A stretch of 64,000 nucleotides of DNA from FEN-1219 sp035548835. Its GTDB lineage: Bacteria; Pseudomonadota; Gammaproteobacteria; Steroidobacterales; Rariloculaceae. Every line of letters starts with the position of its first letter. Position 1 is the stretch's first letter. The stretch is taken from contig DASZSB010000155.1 of assembly GCA_035548835.1 (NCBI GenBank), positions 39,771 through 103,770 on the forward strand, read 5' to 3'. Below are positions 49,802-58,882 of this stretch, piece by piece. A program made the position numbers and the translations under genes. The notes beneath the pieces are model-generated. The model worked only from the letters and a program-made list of their open reading frames with translations. It searched no databases and was not told where the DNA came from.

Positions 49802-50950
49802 TCAGAGCGCGCGCAGCCGTTGCGCCGCCGCATCCAGCGTCGCATTCTCCTTGGCGAAGCAGAAGCGCACGAGCTTGACGTCGGGCGCACGCTCATAGAA
49901 CACCGACACCGGAATCACCGCCACGCCGTGCTCGATCGTGAGCCAGCGCGCGAATTCGACGTCGGACAGCGACGAGATCGCGCCGTAGTCCGCGAGCTGG
50001 AAGTACGTGCCGGGCACGGGCAGCGGCCGGAACTTGGTGCCTTTCAGCAACGCCGCAAAATAGTCGCGGCGCTCCTGGTAGAACGCCGGCAGGTTCCTGT
50101 GGTGCTCCGGGTGCGCGACCAGGTACTCCGCGAGCGCCTGCTGCAGCGGAGTCGTCGACGAGAACGTCACGTACTGGTGAATGCGCCGGATCTCGGCCGA
50201 CAGCGCCGCCGACGCCACGCAATAGCCGAGCTTCCACCCGGTGGCGTGATACGTCTTGCCGAACGAAAACACCGCGAAGCTGCGTGTCGCGAGCTCGCGC
50301 TGCGCAAGCACGGTCGCATGCCGCGCGCCGTCGAACACGACGTGCTCGTAGACCTCGTCGGAGAGCAGATAACAGTCGTACGGTCGCAGCAGCTCCGCGA
50401 GCCGGTCGAAGTCCGCGGCGCGCAGAACGGCGCCACTCGGATTGTGCGGCGTGTTCACGATCACGAGCCGCGTGCGCGCATTCAGGCTCCCGGCGAGTCG
50501 GTCCCAGTCGATCGAGAACTGCGGGAGGACGAGCGGCAGGTGCACGACCCTGCCCCCGGCCAGCGTCACGGACGGCTCGTAGGAGTCGTAACACGGATCG
50601 AACACGATGACTTCGTCGCCGGGGCGCACGACGGCCTGGATCGCCTCGAAAATGGCTTCGGTCGCGCCGCTCGTGACCGTGACGTCGGTCCCGGGATCGA
50701 CGGTGACGCCGTACATGTCCGCGAGCTTGCCGGCGATCGCCGCACGCAGCGCGACGGAACCTGGCATCGGCGCGTACTGGTGATAGCGACCGCGCAGCGC
50801 GTTCTGCACCCGCTCGAGCAGACCCGCCGGCGGTGAGAAGTCCGGGAACCCCTGCGAAAGATTCACGGCGTGGTGCTGCTCCGCGAGCTGCGACATCACG
50901 GTGAAGATCGTCGTGCCGACGTTCGGCAGCTTGCTGACCAGCGGTTTCAT
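49802..50950 (-). CDS. ybdL: Class I/II aminotransferase, methionine transaminase type (YbdL)
   Basis: This 382-residue PLP enzyme opens KLPNVGTTIFTVMSQLA, then NLSQGFPDFSPPAGLLERV, the signature of YbdL/kynurenine aminotransferases. NTPHNPSGAVL near 168, LSDEVYEHVVFDG near 200 and the PLP lysine in FSFGKTYHATGWKLGY near 233 complete the site. It should transaminate methionine to 2-oxo-4-methylthiobutyrate. It starts four bases inside the OPT transporter stop, at the end of the tat-linked operon. Confidence 0.92.
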   Translation of the reverse strand: MKPLVSKLPNVGTTIFTVMSQLAEQHHAVNLSQGFPDFSPPAGLLERVQNALRGRYHQYAPMPGSVALRAAIAGKLADMYGVTVDPGTDVTVTSGATEAIFEAIQAVVRPGDEVIVFDPCYDSYEPSVTLAGGRVVHLPLVLPQFSIDWDRLAGSLNARTRLVIVNTPHNPSGAVLRAADFDRLAELLRPYDCYLLSDEVYEHVVFDGARHATVLAQRELATRSFAVFSFGKTYHATGWKLGYCVASAALSAEIRRIHQYVTFSSTTPLQQALAEYLVAHPEHHRNLPAFYQERRDYFAALLKGTKFRPLPVPGTYFQLADYGAISSLSDVEFARWLTIEHGVAVIPVSVFYERAPDVKLVRFCFAKENATLDAAAQRLRAL

Positions 50951-52863
50951 CGGCGCGCTCCGGCGACGGCGATCCGATACAGCAGAACGGCCACCGCGGC
51001 CACGATCAGCAATGCCACGGCCCCCGGTACCTGGAACGGCAGCGCAAATACCTCGGGATCGCCGGAGACGTAGATCGGGATCGCCATCAGAATGCCCACC
51101 ATGGCCTCGCCGGTGATGAGCCCCGCCGCGAACAGCTGACCGTGGCCGGCCTGCGCATCCGCCGCGCGCGGGGCGTGGCGCGCGGCGAGGAATGCCACCA
51201 CGCCGCCCGCGAGGATCGGAACCGAGAGCTCGAGCGGCAGGTAGATGCCGCTCGCGACGGCGAGCGCGGGCGAGCGCCAGCGCGCACCGCTGCGCTGCAG
51301 ATACACGTCGAGCGCAACGAACAGGCCGCCAATCACGACACCCGCCGCGATCATGTTCCACGGCAGCCCGCCGCGCAGCACACCCTGTGCCACCGACGCC
51401 ATGAGGTTCGCCTGCGGTGCGAGCAGCGCGTTTGGATGCTCCGGCGTCCGTGCGCCGATTCCATAAGCATTCAACAGCAGGTTCAGGATCGGGGCCATGA
51501 ACAGCACCGCGGAGAGCACGCCGAGCGACTGGCCGAGCTGCTGGCGCCACGGCGTGGCGCCGAGCAGGTAGCCAGTCTTCAGAACCTGGAGGTTGTCGCC
51601 GCCGATGGACGCCGCGCAGCAGACCACGGCGCCCACGAGGATCGCGGCCGCCGGCGCGGTGGGGGCGTCGCCGCCCATGAGGCCCAGCAGCAACAGCGAC
51701 GTCAGCAGGATCGTGGCCATCGTGATGCCGGAGATCGGGCTGTTCGACGAACCGATGACGCCTGCCAGATAGCCACCCACGGCGGCGAACAGAAACGCCG
51801 CCAGCACCATGACGCCCGTGAGCGCCAAAGCCACGCCCACGGTGCCGACGATCGCGTGGTACAGGAAGTAGATCGGGATCACGAACAGCACGATGCAGAT
51901 CAGCACGAGCCGCATCGGCATGTCCCGCTCGCGATGATCGACGACGGCGCCGCCCTGGCGACGGGTGGCCGCGAGGCCGCCGCGAATGCCTGCGGCGAGC
52001 GACGAGCGAAGCGAGAACAGCGTCGAGATTCCGCTGATGAGCATGGCGCCGACGCCGAGATAGCGGATCTTCGTAGACCAGATGGCCCCGGCCAGGTCCG
52101 CGGCAGGCACACCCGCGGCCTGCTGCGCCGCGAGCGCAGGATCTCCGGGCAGGAACCACGTCGAGTAGATCGGAATCGCGACGAACCACGCGAGCGCACC
52201 CCCGACGAACAGCAGCGCGGAGATGTTGAGACCCACGATGTAACCGATGCCCAGCAGGGCCGGCGACAGATTCGTGCCGACGTAGGCGATCGTGCTCTTG
52301 CCGACGTAGCCGGCCGCCTGCGCCGTCCCCGACCAGAGGCGCAAGCCGGTCTCGCCGATCTTGATGGACGCGCCGATGCCGGCTGCAAGCGCGAGATACG
52401 CGGCGCCGCGCGTGGGGGCATCGCCGACCTTCAACACCTCGACGGTGGCCGTACCCTCCGGAAACACGAGCTGCTGCTCGACGATCAGCGAGCGGCGCAA
52501 CGGGATCGTGAACAGCACGCCGAGCAACCCGCCGACACCCGCGATGATCGTGACCCACCAGTAGTCGAAGGCCTGCCAGTGGTTCAGCAGGATCAGCGCC
52601 GGGAACGTGAAGATCACGCCGGCCGCGATCGCTTCGCCGGACGACGCGATCGACTGCACCATGTTGTTCTCGAGAATGTTCGAGTTGCGCCACAGGCGCA
52701 ACACGGCCATCGAGATCACAGCCGACGGAATCGATGCGGATACCGTGAGGCCGGCAAACATGCCGAGGTAGGCGTTCGCGCCGGCCAGCAGCGCCGAAAG
52801 CACGAGACCGAGCACCGTGGCCTTGATCGTGAGCTGCGGCAACGGAGCCGGCGCACCGGTCAT
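50947..52863 (-). CDS. OPT family oligopeptide transporter
   Basis: This 638-residue protein is almost entirely membrane helices (about 14-16). It contains LTIKATVLGLVLSALLAGAN near the start (family N-terminus), PEGTATVEVLKVGD near 155, and GDNLQVLKTGYLLGATPW near 430, as in bacterial OPT/YSL proteins. These import oligopeptides or metal chelates with protons. Start overlaps the tatC stop (ATGA at 52860-52863) and the end overlaps the aminotransferase start, so the five genes from tatA onward read as one unit. Confidence 0.92.
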   Translation of the reverse strand: MTGAPAPLPQLTIKATVLGLVLSALLAGANAYLGMFAGLTVSASIPSAVISMAVLRLWRNSNILENNMVQSIASSGEAIAAGVIFTFPALILLNHWQAFDYWWVTIIAGVGGLLGVLFTIPLRRSLIVEQQLVFPEGTATVEVLKVGDAPTRGAAYLALAAGIGASIKIGETGLRLWSGTAQAAGYVGKSTIAYVGTNLSPALLGIGYIVGLNISALLFVGGALAWFVAIPIYSTWFLPGDPALAAQQAAGVPAADLAGAIWSTKIRYLGVGAMLISGISTLFSLRSSLAAGIRGGLAATRRQGGAVVDHRERDMPMRLVLICIVLFVIPIYFLYHAIVGTVGVALALTGVMVLAAFLFAAVGGYLAGVIGSSNSPISGITMATILLTSLLLLGLMGGDAPTAPAAAILVGAVVCCAASIGGDNLQVLKTGYLLGATPWRQQLGQSLGVLSAVLFMAPILNLLLNAYGIGARTPEHPNALLAPQANLMASVAQGVLRGGLPWNMIAAGVVIGGLFVALDVYLQRSGARWRSPALAVASGIYLPLELSVPILAGGVVAFLAARHAPRAADAQAGHGQLFAAGLITGEAMVGILMAIPIYVSGDPEVFALPFQVPGAVALLIVAAVAVLLYRIAVAGARR

Positions 52864-53621
52864 TGTTTCGTCTTCTCCGGCAGCAGGACGCGCGCCATGA
52901 TCAGCCCCCCCTCGTAGAGCAGGTACATCGGCACGGCCAGAAGCGTCTGCGAGAACACGTCGGGCGGGGTGAGCACGGCGCCGATGACGAATGCGCCGAG
53001 GAACGCATAGCGCCGACCGCTCTTCAGCGTCTGGATCGACACGAGCCCGCTCCAGATCAGCATCACGGTCGCGATCGGCACCTCGAACGCGACGCCGAAG
53101 GCCAGGAAGATGCCGAGCACGAAGCTCAGGTACGAGCTGATATCGGGCGCCATCACGACGCCGCCGGGCACCATTTTCGCGAAGAACGAGAACATCAGGC
53201 GAAACACGACGAAGTAGGCGAACGCCATGCCCGTGTAGAACAGCACGATGCTCGACACGATCAACGGGATCGCGAACCTCTTCTCGCGCTTGTAGAGACC
53301 GGGCGCCACGAACTGCCACACCTGGAACAGCACGATCGGCATCGCGAGGAAGAGCGCGACATAGAACGTGGTCTTGAACGGCGTCAGGAACGGCGCCGCC
53401 ACATCGGTCGCGATCATCTCCGAGCCGGCGGGCAGCACGGCGATCAACGGCGCGGAGACCACCTCGAACACGCGTTGCGTAAACGGCGTGAGCGCCAGGA
53501 ATACGACGACGACCGCCACGGTCGCCTTCATGATGCGCGAGCGCAGCTCGAGCAGGTGCGACATGAGCGTCCCTTCCGCGAGCTGTTCCTCCTGCTCGTG
53601 GTTGTCGGGCTGTTGGCTCAT
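52860..53621 (-). CDS. tatC: Twin-arginine translocase subunit TatC
   Basis: This 253-residue protein has six membrane helices. The N-terminal cytosolic signature MSHLLELRSRIMKATVAVVV contains the Glu that contacts the twin-arginine signal. FQVWQFVAPGLYKREKRF near residue 105 is the family block, and PDVFSQTLLAVPMYLLYE near 215 contains the conserved proline-Asp of helix 5. It is the receptor core of the Tat exporter. It starts one base within the tatB stop. Confidence 0.96.
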   Translation of the reverse strand: MSQQPDNHEQEEQLAEGTLMSHLLELRSRIMKATVAVVVVFLALTPFTQRVFEVVSAPLIAVLPAGSEMIATDVAAPFLTPFKTTFYVALFLAMPIVLFQVWQFVAPGLYKREKRFAIPLIVSSIVLFYTGMAFAYFVVFRLMFSFFAKMVPGGVVMAPDISSYLSFVLGIFLAFGVAFEVPIATVMLIWSGLVSIQTLKSGRRYAFLGAFVIGAVLTPPDVFSQTLLAVPMYLLYEGGLIMARVLLPEKTKQ

Positions 53622-54046
53622 TACGCGTGTGGCAGTCGGTCGGTCGGCTCGGGCGCTTTGGGAGCTTCGGGCGCAGGAGCGGGGGCGAGTGGGGCCGACG
53701 GCGCATCGCCGGGCGGCGCGATGGTCGGGCTGGCAGCGGGAGCCTCGGCGACGGGCGCGACGGGCGCCCCCGTGTCGTGTCCCGGCGTGGTCTCAGCGGC
53801 CGGCGAGCCCGTCGGCGCGGCCGGCGGAGTCGTCGACCCCTGGGGCGGCGTCTGGGTGGGCGGCGACTGGAGATCGTTCAGCTCGATCTCACGCTCGAGC
53901 TGGCGGCGCAGCTCGGTGGCCGTGCGGCGGGCGCGGCCGACCCACTTGCCGATCTCGGCGGCCACTTTGGGCAGGCGCTGCGGCCCGAGAACCAGCAGCC
54001 CGATGATGAAGATGAGAACGAGCTCAGGGAAACCGACGTCGAACAC
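53621..54046 (-). CDS. tatB: Twin-arginine translocase subunit TatB
   Basis: This 141-residue protein has FDVGFPELVLIFIIGLLVLG as its single N-terminal helix, with Glu8 and the hinge VLGPQRLPKVAAEIGKWVGR, both standard in TatB. The second half is a long Pro/Ala/Thr linker. TatB with TatC binds Tat substrates. It lies 15 bases after tatA. Confidence 0.94.
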   Translation of the reverse strand: MFDVGFPELVLIFIIGLLVLGPQRLPKVAAEIGKWVGRARRTATELRRQLEREIELNDLQSPPTQTPPQGSTTPPAAPTGSPAAETTPGHDTGAPVAPVAEAPAASPTIAPPGDAPSAPLAPAPAPEAPKAPEPTDRLPHA

Positions 54047-54061
54047 TGCATCACCCGACCG

Positions 54062-54316
54062 TCAAGCCTGGCGGCTCTTCTGTTTCCGCTCCGGGAATTC
54101 CGCATCCGGTTCCGGATTTGCCAACGGCTTGGCGTCTTCCCGCGGTTTGGTTTCGGTCGCGGTCTTCTCGCCGTCGTTCGACATCGCGGAACGGAATTGC
54201 TTGATGGCGCCGCCGAGGTCCGAGCCGATCGTCTTCAATCGCTTCGTGCCGAAAATCAGCACGACGATCAGGAGCACGATCAAGAGCTCCGTGATGCTGA
54301 TGCCACCAAGTCCCAT
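54062..54316 (-). CDS. tatA: Twin-arginine translocase subunit TatA
   Basis: This 84-residue protein has an N-terminal helix ISITELLIVLLIVVLIFGTK followed by the amphipathic RLKTIGSDLGGAIKQFRSAM and a charged tail with Lys/Glu/Pro. It oligomerises to open the Tat pore. It is the first tat gene, downstream of dtd by 61 bases. Confidence 0.94.
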   Translation of the reverse strand: MGLGGISITELLIVLLIVVLIFGTKRLKTIGSDLGGAIKQFRSAMSNDGEKTATETKPREDAKPLANPEPDAEFPERKQKSRQA

Positions 54317-54377
54317 CTGCTGCCGCTCCGCAGGTTCGCCGATCCCTGTCGATCGGCCAATGATACGCCAAACCCCC

Positions 54378-54836
54378 TCACCCGGCCGCCGTCTGACTCG
54401 AGACTTGCAGCCAGAAGGTGACGGGCCCGTCGTTCGTCAGCGTCACGCGCATGTGGGCGCCGAACCGGCCGGTCGCGCAAGGCACTCCGTGCGCCGCAGC
54501 GGCCGCTGCCAGACGCTCGAACAGCTCGCGGCCACGCTCCGGCGGCGCGGCGGGTGAGAAGCTCGGCCGCATCCCCGACCGCGTATCGGCTGCGAGCGTG
54601 AATTGCGGCACGAGAAGCAGACTGCCGCCGGCCTCGCGCACGCACAGGTTCATCTTGCCCGCGGCATCGGGGAACACGCGATAGCCGCTCAGGCGGGCCG
54701 CCAGGCGCTCCGCCTCCGCCGGCCCGTCCGCGCGCTCCACACCCACGAGCACGAGCAGCCCGAGCCCGATTTCGGCCACCGTGTCTCCATCCACTACCAC
54801 TTTCGCGTCAGATACGCGCTGAATCAGCCCGATCAT
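54378..54836 (-). CDS. dtd: D-aminoacyl-tRNA deacylase
   Basis: This 152-residue enzyme removes D-amino acids from charged tRNA. It starts MIGLIQRVSDAKVVVDGDTV. The usual SQFTL active-site motif reads PQFTL (VPQFTLAADTRSGMRPSF), and the cis Gly-Pro motif NDGPVTFWL is intact. The Ser to Pro change is at a position that is usually conserved but lies beside, not in, the Gly-Pro selectivity filter, so activity is likely kept. Confidence 0.92.
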   Translation of the reverse strand: MIGLIQRVSDAKVVVDGDTVAEIGLGLLVLVGVERADGPAEAERLAARLSGYRVFPDAAGKMNLCVREAGGSLLLVPQFTLAADTRSGMRPSFSPAAPPERGRELFERLAAAAAAHGVPCATGRFGAHMRVTLTNDGPVTFWLQVSSQTAAG

Positions 54837-55194
54837 TGGTTAGTCTACCCCACTTGTCGTCTATTTAAAGGATCTCGCGTTTCTTGGTTCTTGACGGGAT
54901 ACTTCTCGCTGTGAAGTGGGAAATGCATCGCTGATTATCGGTCCAACGTCCCGTCCACGTGGTGTTTTTGTCTTCGAGCCGGCGGAAGGGCCCACGGTTC
55001 CTGTCGGGGGGTGCCGCGGCCGAGCAGGTCCGGTCGCGCTGGCGGCCGGGGCGAGCGCGTGCTGCCCTCGAGCTGCGAGCCGCCCACTCCGCCGCCGACC
55101 CGCGGGCAAGCAGCTGTCCCTCCGCGCTCGAGCTTCTGTTACCATCGAAATCAAGTCCCACTTTTCCTGTCCCGCGTTTAGGAGCGTACAGACG
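54837..55194. other. 358-base gap between dtd and azurin
   Basis: No convincing gene. A frame open in phase with azurin from 54916 has Arg/Ala/Pro-rich sequence without a family look and is judged noncoding. The first 100 bases are less GC-rich (TCTATTTAAAGG near 54860; TTGACG at 54890 as a possible -35). The last 60 bases (TGTTACCATCGAAATCAAG) lead to the AGGAG ribosome site of azurin. A short palindrome CCACGTGG occurs at 54955-54962. Confidence 0.4.
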
Positions 55195-55641
55195 ATGAAA
55201 CGGATGTTCTGGGTGCTGGCATTGGCCGGTGGCCTTTTGAGCCAGCAGGCATGGAGCCAACAGTGTTCCCTTGCGATCGAAGCCAACGACCAGATTCAGT
55301 TCAATACCAAAGAGCTGCACGTCAAGAAGAGCTGCAAGGAAGTCACCCTCACGCTGAAGCACGTCGGCCAACTGGCCGCCAACGTCATGGGGCACAACTG
55401 GGTACTCAGTGCGACACCGGACTATCAGGCGATCGCACAAGCCGGACAAGCCGTAGGCGCGCCGAATTATCTCCCGGTGGGAGACGCGCGCATTCTCGCC
55501 TCGACTAACGTGATCGGAGGCGGTCAGCAGGTGTCGATCAAGTTCGATACCGCGAAGCTGAACGTCGGCGGCGACTACACGTTTTTCTGCTCGTTCCCTG
55601 GTCACTTTGTACTGATGAACGGCAAGCTCATAGTCGAATAG
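55195..55641 (+). CDS. azu: Azurin
   Basis: This 148-residue periplasmic blue copper protein has a signal peptide ending at QQAWS. All four type I copper ligands are found: His in VMGHNWVL, and Cys, His, Met in FFCSFPGHFVLMNGKL (C-x4-H-x3-M spacing), with the Gly carbonyl ligand just before the first His block. The internal disulfide pair is Cys in QQCSL and KKSCKE. Azurin donates electrons to terminal oxidases or nitrite reductase. It directly precedes the cytochrome oxidase cluster, hinting that it feeds that oxidase. AGGAG is upstream of the ATG. Confidence 0.95.
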   Translation: MKRMFWVLALAGGLLSQQAWSQQCSLAIEANDQIQFNTKELHVKKSCKEVTLTLKHVGQLAANVMGHNWVLSATPDYQAIAQAGQAVGAPNYLPVGDARILASTNVIGGGQQVSIKFDTAKLNVGGDYTFFCSFPGHFVLMNGKLIVE

Positions 55642-55730
55642 TCCTCCCGCGATAAGCGGGGCCGCCGCTCCTCGGTACATCGTGGCCACGACGCCGGTCG
55701 TGTGCCTGATGTTATGGGGGGTTACTGGGT

Positions 55731-57098
55731 ATGGTGGCTCTTGCTGTCGTCCTCGTCCTTCTCGTTGTCGGCTCGCTGATCTTTCACTTTGCGAGCCCTT
55801 GGTATTTCACTCCGCTCGCGTCCAACTGGAGCACCATCGACTTCACGGTCGACGTCACCTTCTGGGTGACGGGCCTGGTGTTCGTCGCGGTCAACCTCTT
55901 CACCGCCTACTGCATCTGGCGGTTTCGCGCGCGTAAGGGCAACAAGGCCCACTACGAGCCCGAGAGCACGAAGCTCGAGGCGTCGTTGACCGTGTTCACC
56001 GCGCTCGGCGTCGCCGCGATGCTGACGCCGGGCCTGTTCGTATGGGGAGCGTTCGTCACGGTACCGAAGGACGCGAAGACCTTCGAGGCCGTCGGCAAAC
56101 AGTGGAACTGGAGCTACCGCCTGCCGGGCGCAGACGGCGCGCTCGGTGCGAGCGACGTCCGCCACATGAGCGCGGACAATCCGCTCGGGATCGATCCCGC
56201 GGACCCCAAGGGCAAGGACGACATCGTCGTCGCGAGTCCGATCCTGCATCTGCTCGTGAACCAGCCGGTGCATGCGCTGCTGCGCTCGACGGACGTGCTG
56301 CACGACTTCGCGGTGCCCGAGTTCCGCGTGAAGATGGACCTCGTGCCGGGCCTCGTGACCTATCAGTGGTTCACGCCGACGAAGCCCGGCACCTACGAGA
56401 TCCTGTGCGAGGAGCTCTGTGGTTCGGGGCACTTCGCAATGCGCGGCAAGATCGTCGTCGACGAGCCGGACGCGTATCAGGCATGGCTCGCGACCCAGCC
56501 GACGTTCGCGGCCACGCAGGCGCGCCCCGTCGGCAACGCAACCATCGGCGCCGCGAACTTCGCCGTGTGCTCCGCATGCCACGGCGCGCAGGGTGAAGGC
56601 AACCCACAGCTGAACGCGCCGAAGCTCGCGGGCCTCGACGGCTGGTACATCCGCCGGCAGATCAGGAGCTATCAGCAGAAGATCCGGGGCACCGATCCCG
56701 GGGATCAGTTCGGCGTGCAGATGGCGCCCATGGCGAACGTCGTTTCCGACCCGGCCACGCTCGAGAACGTGATCGCGCACATCGCTACGCTGCCCGACCG
56801 GCCGTTGCAATCCACGGTCACGGGCGACGTCGAGCACGGCCGCAAGCTGTTTCAGACCTGCGCGCTATGCCACGGCGAGAACGGCGGGGGCACATGGGCC
56901 ACGAACGCGCCCCGCCTCGCGGGCCGCAGCGACTGGTACCTGAAGCGCCAGCTCGAGTACTTCAAGAGCGGCGTCCGCGGCAAGCACCCGGACGATCTGT
57001 ACGGCGCGCAAATGACCTTCATGGCCGGCGCGCTGATCGGCGACCACGCGATCGACGACGTGGTGGCCTACATCAACACGCTGCACGCCGCGAACTAA
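55731..57098 (+). CDS. ctaC: Cytochrome c oxidase subunit II with two cytochrome c domains
   Basis: This 455-residue protein has two N-terminal helices (1-22, 40-65), a third short hydrophobic stretch near 85-110, then the CuA domain with binding site CEELCGSGHFAMRGK near residue 225. Two haem-c domains are fused behind it: CSACHGAQGEGN near 282 and CALCHGENGGGT near 380. Single-haem (caa3) fusion is common; two haems are less so. There is no cleavable signal peptide. It is the electron entry subunit; azurin or cytochrome c4 are plausible donors. Confidence 0.93.
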   Translation: MVALAVVLVLLVVGSLIFHFASPWYFTPLASNWSTIDFTVDVTFWVTGLVFVAVNLFTAYCIWRFRARKGNKAHYEPESTKLEASLTVFTALGVAAMLTPGLFVWGAFVTVPKDAKTFEAVGKQWNWSYRLPGADGALGASDVRHMSADNPLGIDPADPKGKDDIVVASPILHLLVNQPVHALLRSTDVLHDFAVPEFRVKMDLVPGLVTYQWFTPTKPGTYEILCEELCGSGHFAMRGKIVVDEPDAYQAWLATQPTFAATQARPVGNATIGAANFAVCSACHGAQGEGNPQLNAPKLAGLDGWYIRRQIRSYQQKIRGTDPGDQFGVQMAPMANVVSDPATLENVIAHIATLPDRPLQSTVTGDVEHGRKLFQTCALCHGENGGGTWATNAPRLAGRSDWYLKRQLEYFKSGVRGKHPDDLYGAQMTFMAGALIGDHAIDDVVAYINTLHAAN

Positions 57099-57124
57099 CG
57101 CAATCGAGCTTCGAGGGGAACGTC

Positions 57125-58867
57125 ATGGCCTACGTAGCAATTGCCGATCGGGATCATCACCTGCACGACCCGCAGACCTGGGTCGAGAAATACGTCTGGA
57201 GCCAGGATCACAAAGTCATCGCCATTCAGTACGGCAGCGTCGCCATCGGCGTCGGCCTCGTGGCGCTCGTGCTGTCGCTCCTGATGCGGCTCCAGATCGG
57301 CTTTCCCGACACGTTCAGCTTCATCACGCCGTACAACTACTATCAGTTCGTCACCATGCACGGCATGATCATGGTGATCTACCTTCTGACCGCCCTGTTC
57401 CTGGGCGGCTTCGGCAACTACCTGATCCCGCTGATGTGCGGCGCGCGGGACATGGTGTTCCCGTACATGAACATGCTGAGCTTCTGGGTGTACCTGCTGT
57501 CGGTCATCGTGCTGCTCACGAGCTTCTTCGTGCCCGGGGGGCCCACGGGAGCCGGCTGGACGCTCTATCCGCCGCAGACGATCACCGGAGGCACGCCGGG
57601 CTACAACTGGGGCATCCTGCTGATGCTGCTGTCGCTCGCGATCTTCATCGTCGCGTTCACGATGGGCGGCCTGAACTACGTCACGACCGTGCTGCAGGCA
57701 CGCTGCCGGGGCATGACGCTGATGCGCATGCCTCTCTCCGTGTGGGGCATCTTCGTGGCGACGATCCTGGGCCTGCTCGCGTTCCCCGCGCTGCTGGTCG
57801 CGGCCATCATGATGCTGCTCGACCGCACGATCGGCACGAGCTTCTTCATGCCGGCGCTGCTCTCGCTGGGCGAGATCAACAAGACCGACGGCGGCAGCCC
57901 GATCCTGTTTCAGCATCTGTTCTGGTTTTTCGGTCACCCCGAGGTGTACATCGTCGCGCTGCCGGCCTTCGGCATCGTGTCGGATCTGCTGTCCACTCAC
58001 GCGCGCAAGAACATCTTCGGCTACCGCATGATGGTGTGGGCCATCGTCGCGATCGGCGCGCTGTCGTTCGTCGTGTGGGCGCACCACATGTACGTCAGCG
58101 GCATGAATCCGTACTTCGGATTCTTCTTCGCGACGACCACGCTGATCATCGCGATACCCACGGCCATCAAGGTCTACAACTGGGTGCTGACGCTCTGGCG
58201 CGGCAACATCCAGATCAACGTGCCGAACCTCTTCGCGATCGGCTTCATCTTCACGTTCGTGCACGGCGGCCTCACGGGACTCTTTCTCGGCAACGTGACG
58301 GTCGACTTGCCGCTGTCCGACACCTACTTCGTGATCGGCCACTTCCACATGGTCATGGGCGTGTCGCCCGTCATGGTGCTGTTCGGCGCCATCTACCACT
58401 GGTTCCCGAAGATCACCGGCAGGATGCCGAACGAGGTCCTGGGCCGCATCCACTTCTGGATGACGTTCCTCGGCACGTACGCCATCTACCTGCCTATGCA
58501 CTACCTCGGGCTCCTCGGCATGCCGCGCCGCTATTACGCGTACGGCGACACGCAGTTCATTCCGGGTTCCGCGCACGCGGTCAACGAGGCCATCACGATC
58601 GCGGCCATCGTCGTGGCGACCGCGCAGATCATCTTCCTGATCAACGTGTTCTACAGCCTGCGCAAGGGCAAGCCGGCGGAAGCCAACCCGTGGGGGGCCA
58701 CGACGCTCGAGTGGCAGACACCCGAGATCGTGCCGAAGCACGGCAACTGGGGGCCGAAGCTGCCGGTCGTCTACCGCTGGGCCTATGACTACAGCGTGCC
58801 CGGCGAGGATCGCGATTTCATCCCGCAGAACGAGCCCCCGAAGCCGGGCCAGGTCGTGCACAGCTAG
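57125..58867 (+). CDS. ctaD: Cytochrome c oxidase subunit I
   Basis: This 580-residue protein has twelve or more helices and the haem-copper core. Haem a ligand His in TMHGMIMVIY, CuB/Tyr-His site in FGHPEVYIVALPAFG (with the D-pathway Glu, so A1 type), CuB histidines in WAHHMYVSG, and the haem a3/a ligands in YFVIGHFHMVMG. It reduces oxygen and pumps protons. It is 26 bases after ctaC. Confidence 0.96.
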   Translation: MAYVAIADRDHHLHDPQTWVEKYVWSQDHKVIAIQYGSVAIGVGLVALVLSLLMRLQIGFPDTFSFITPYNYYQFVTMHGMIMVIYLLTALFLGGFGNYLIPLMCGARDMVFPYMNMLSFWVYLLSVIVLLTSFFVPGGPTGAGWTLYPPQTITGGTPGYNWGILLMLLSLAIFIVAFTMGGLNYVTTVLQARCRGMTLMRMPLSVWGIFVATILGLLAFPALLVAAIMMLLDRTIGTSFFMPALLSLGEINKTDGGSPILFQHLFWFFGHPEVYIVALPAFGIVSDLLSTHARKNIFGYRMMVWAIVAIGALSFVVWAHHMYVSGMNPYFGFFFATTTLIIAIPTAIKVYNWVLTLWRGNIQINVPNLFAIGFIFTFVHGGLTGLFLGNVTVDLPLSDTYFVIGHFHMVMGVSPVMVLFGAIYHWFPKITGRMPNEVLGRIHFWMTFLGTYAIYLPMHYLGLLGMPRRYYAYGDTQFIPGSAHAVNEAITIAAIVVATAQIIFLINVFYSLRKGKPAEANPWGATTLEWQTPEIVPKHGNWGPKLPVVYRWAYDYSVPGEDRDFIPQNEPPKPGQVVHS

Positions 58868-58882
58868 CGGGGGCGCCACACG

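Noticed and set aside
54916..55194. Upstream extension in phase with azurin
   Set aside because: It would put 93 Arg/Ala/Pro-rich residues before the signal peptide. AGGAG sits right before the ATG at 55195.
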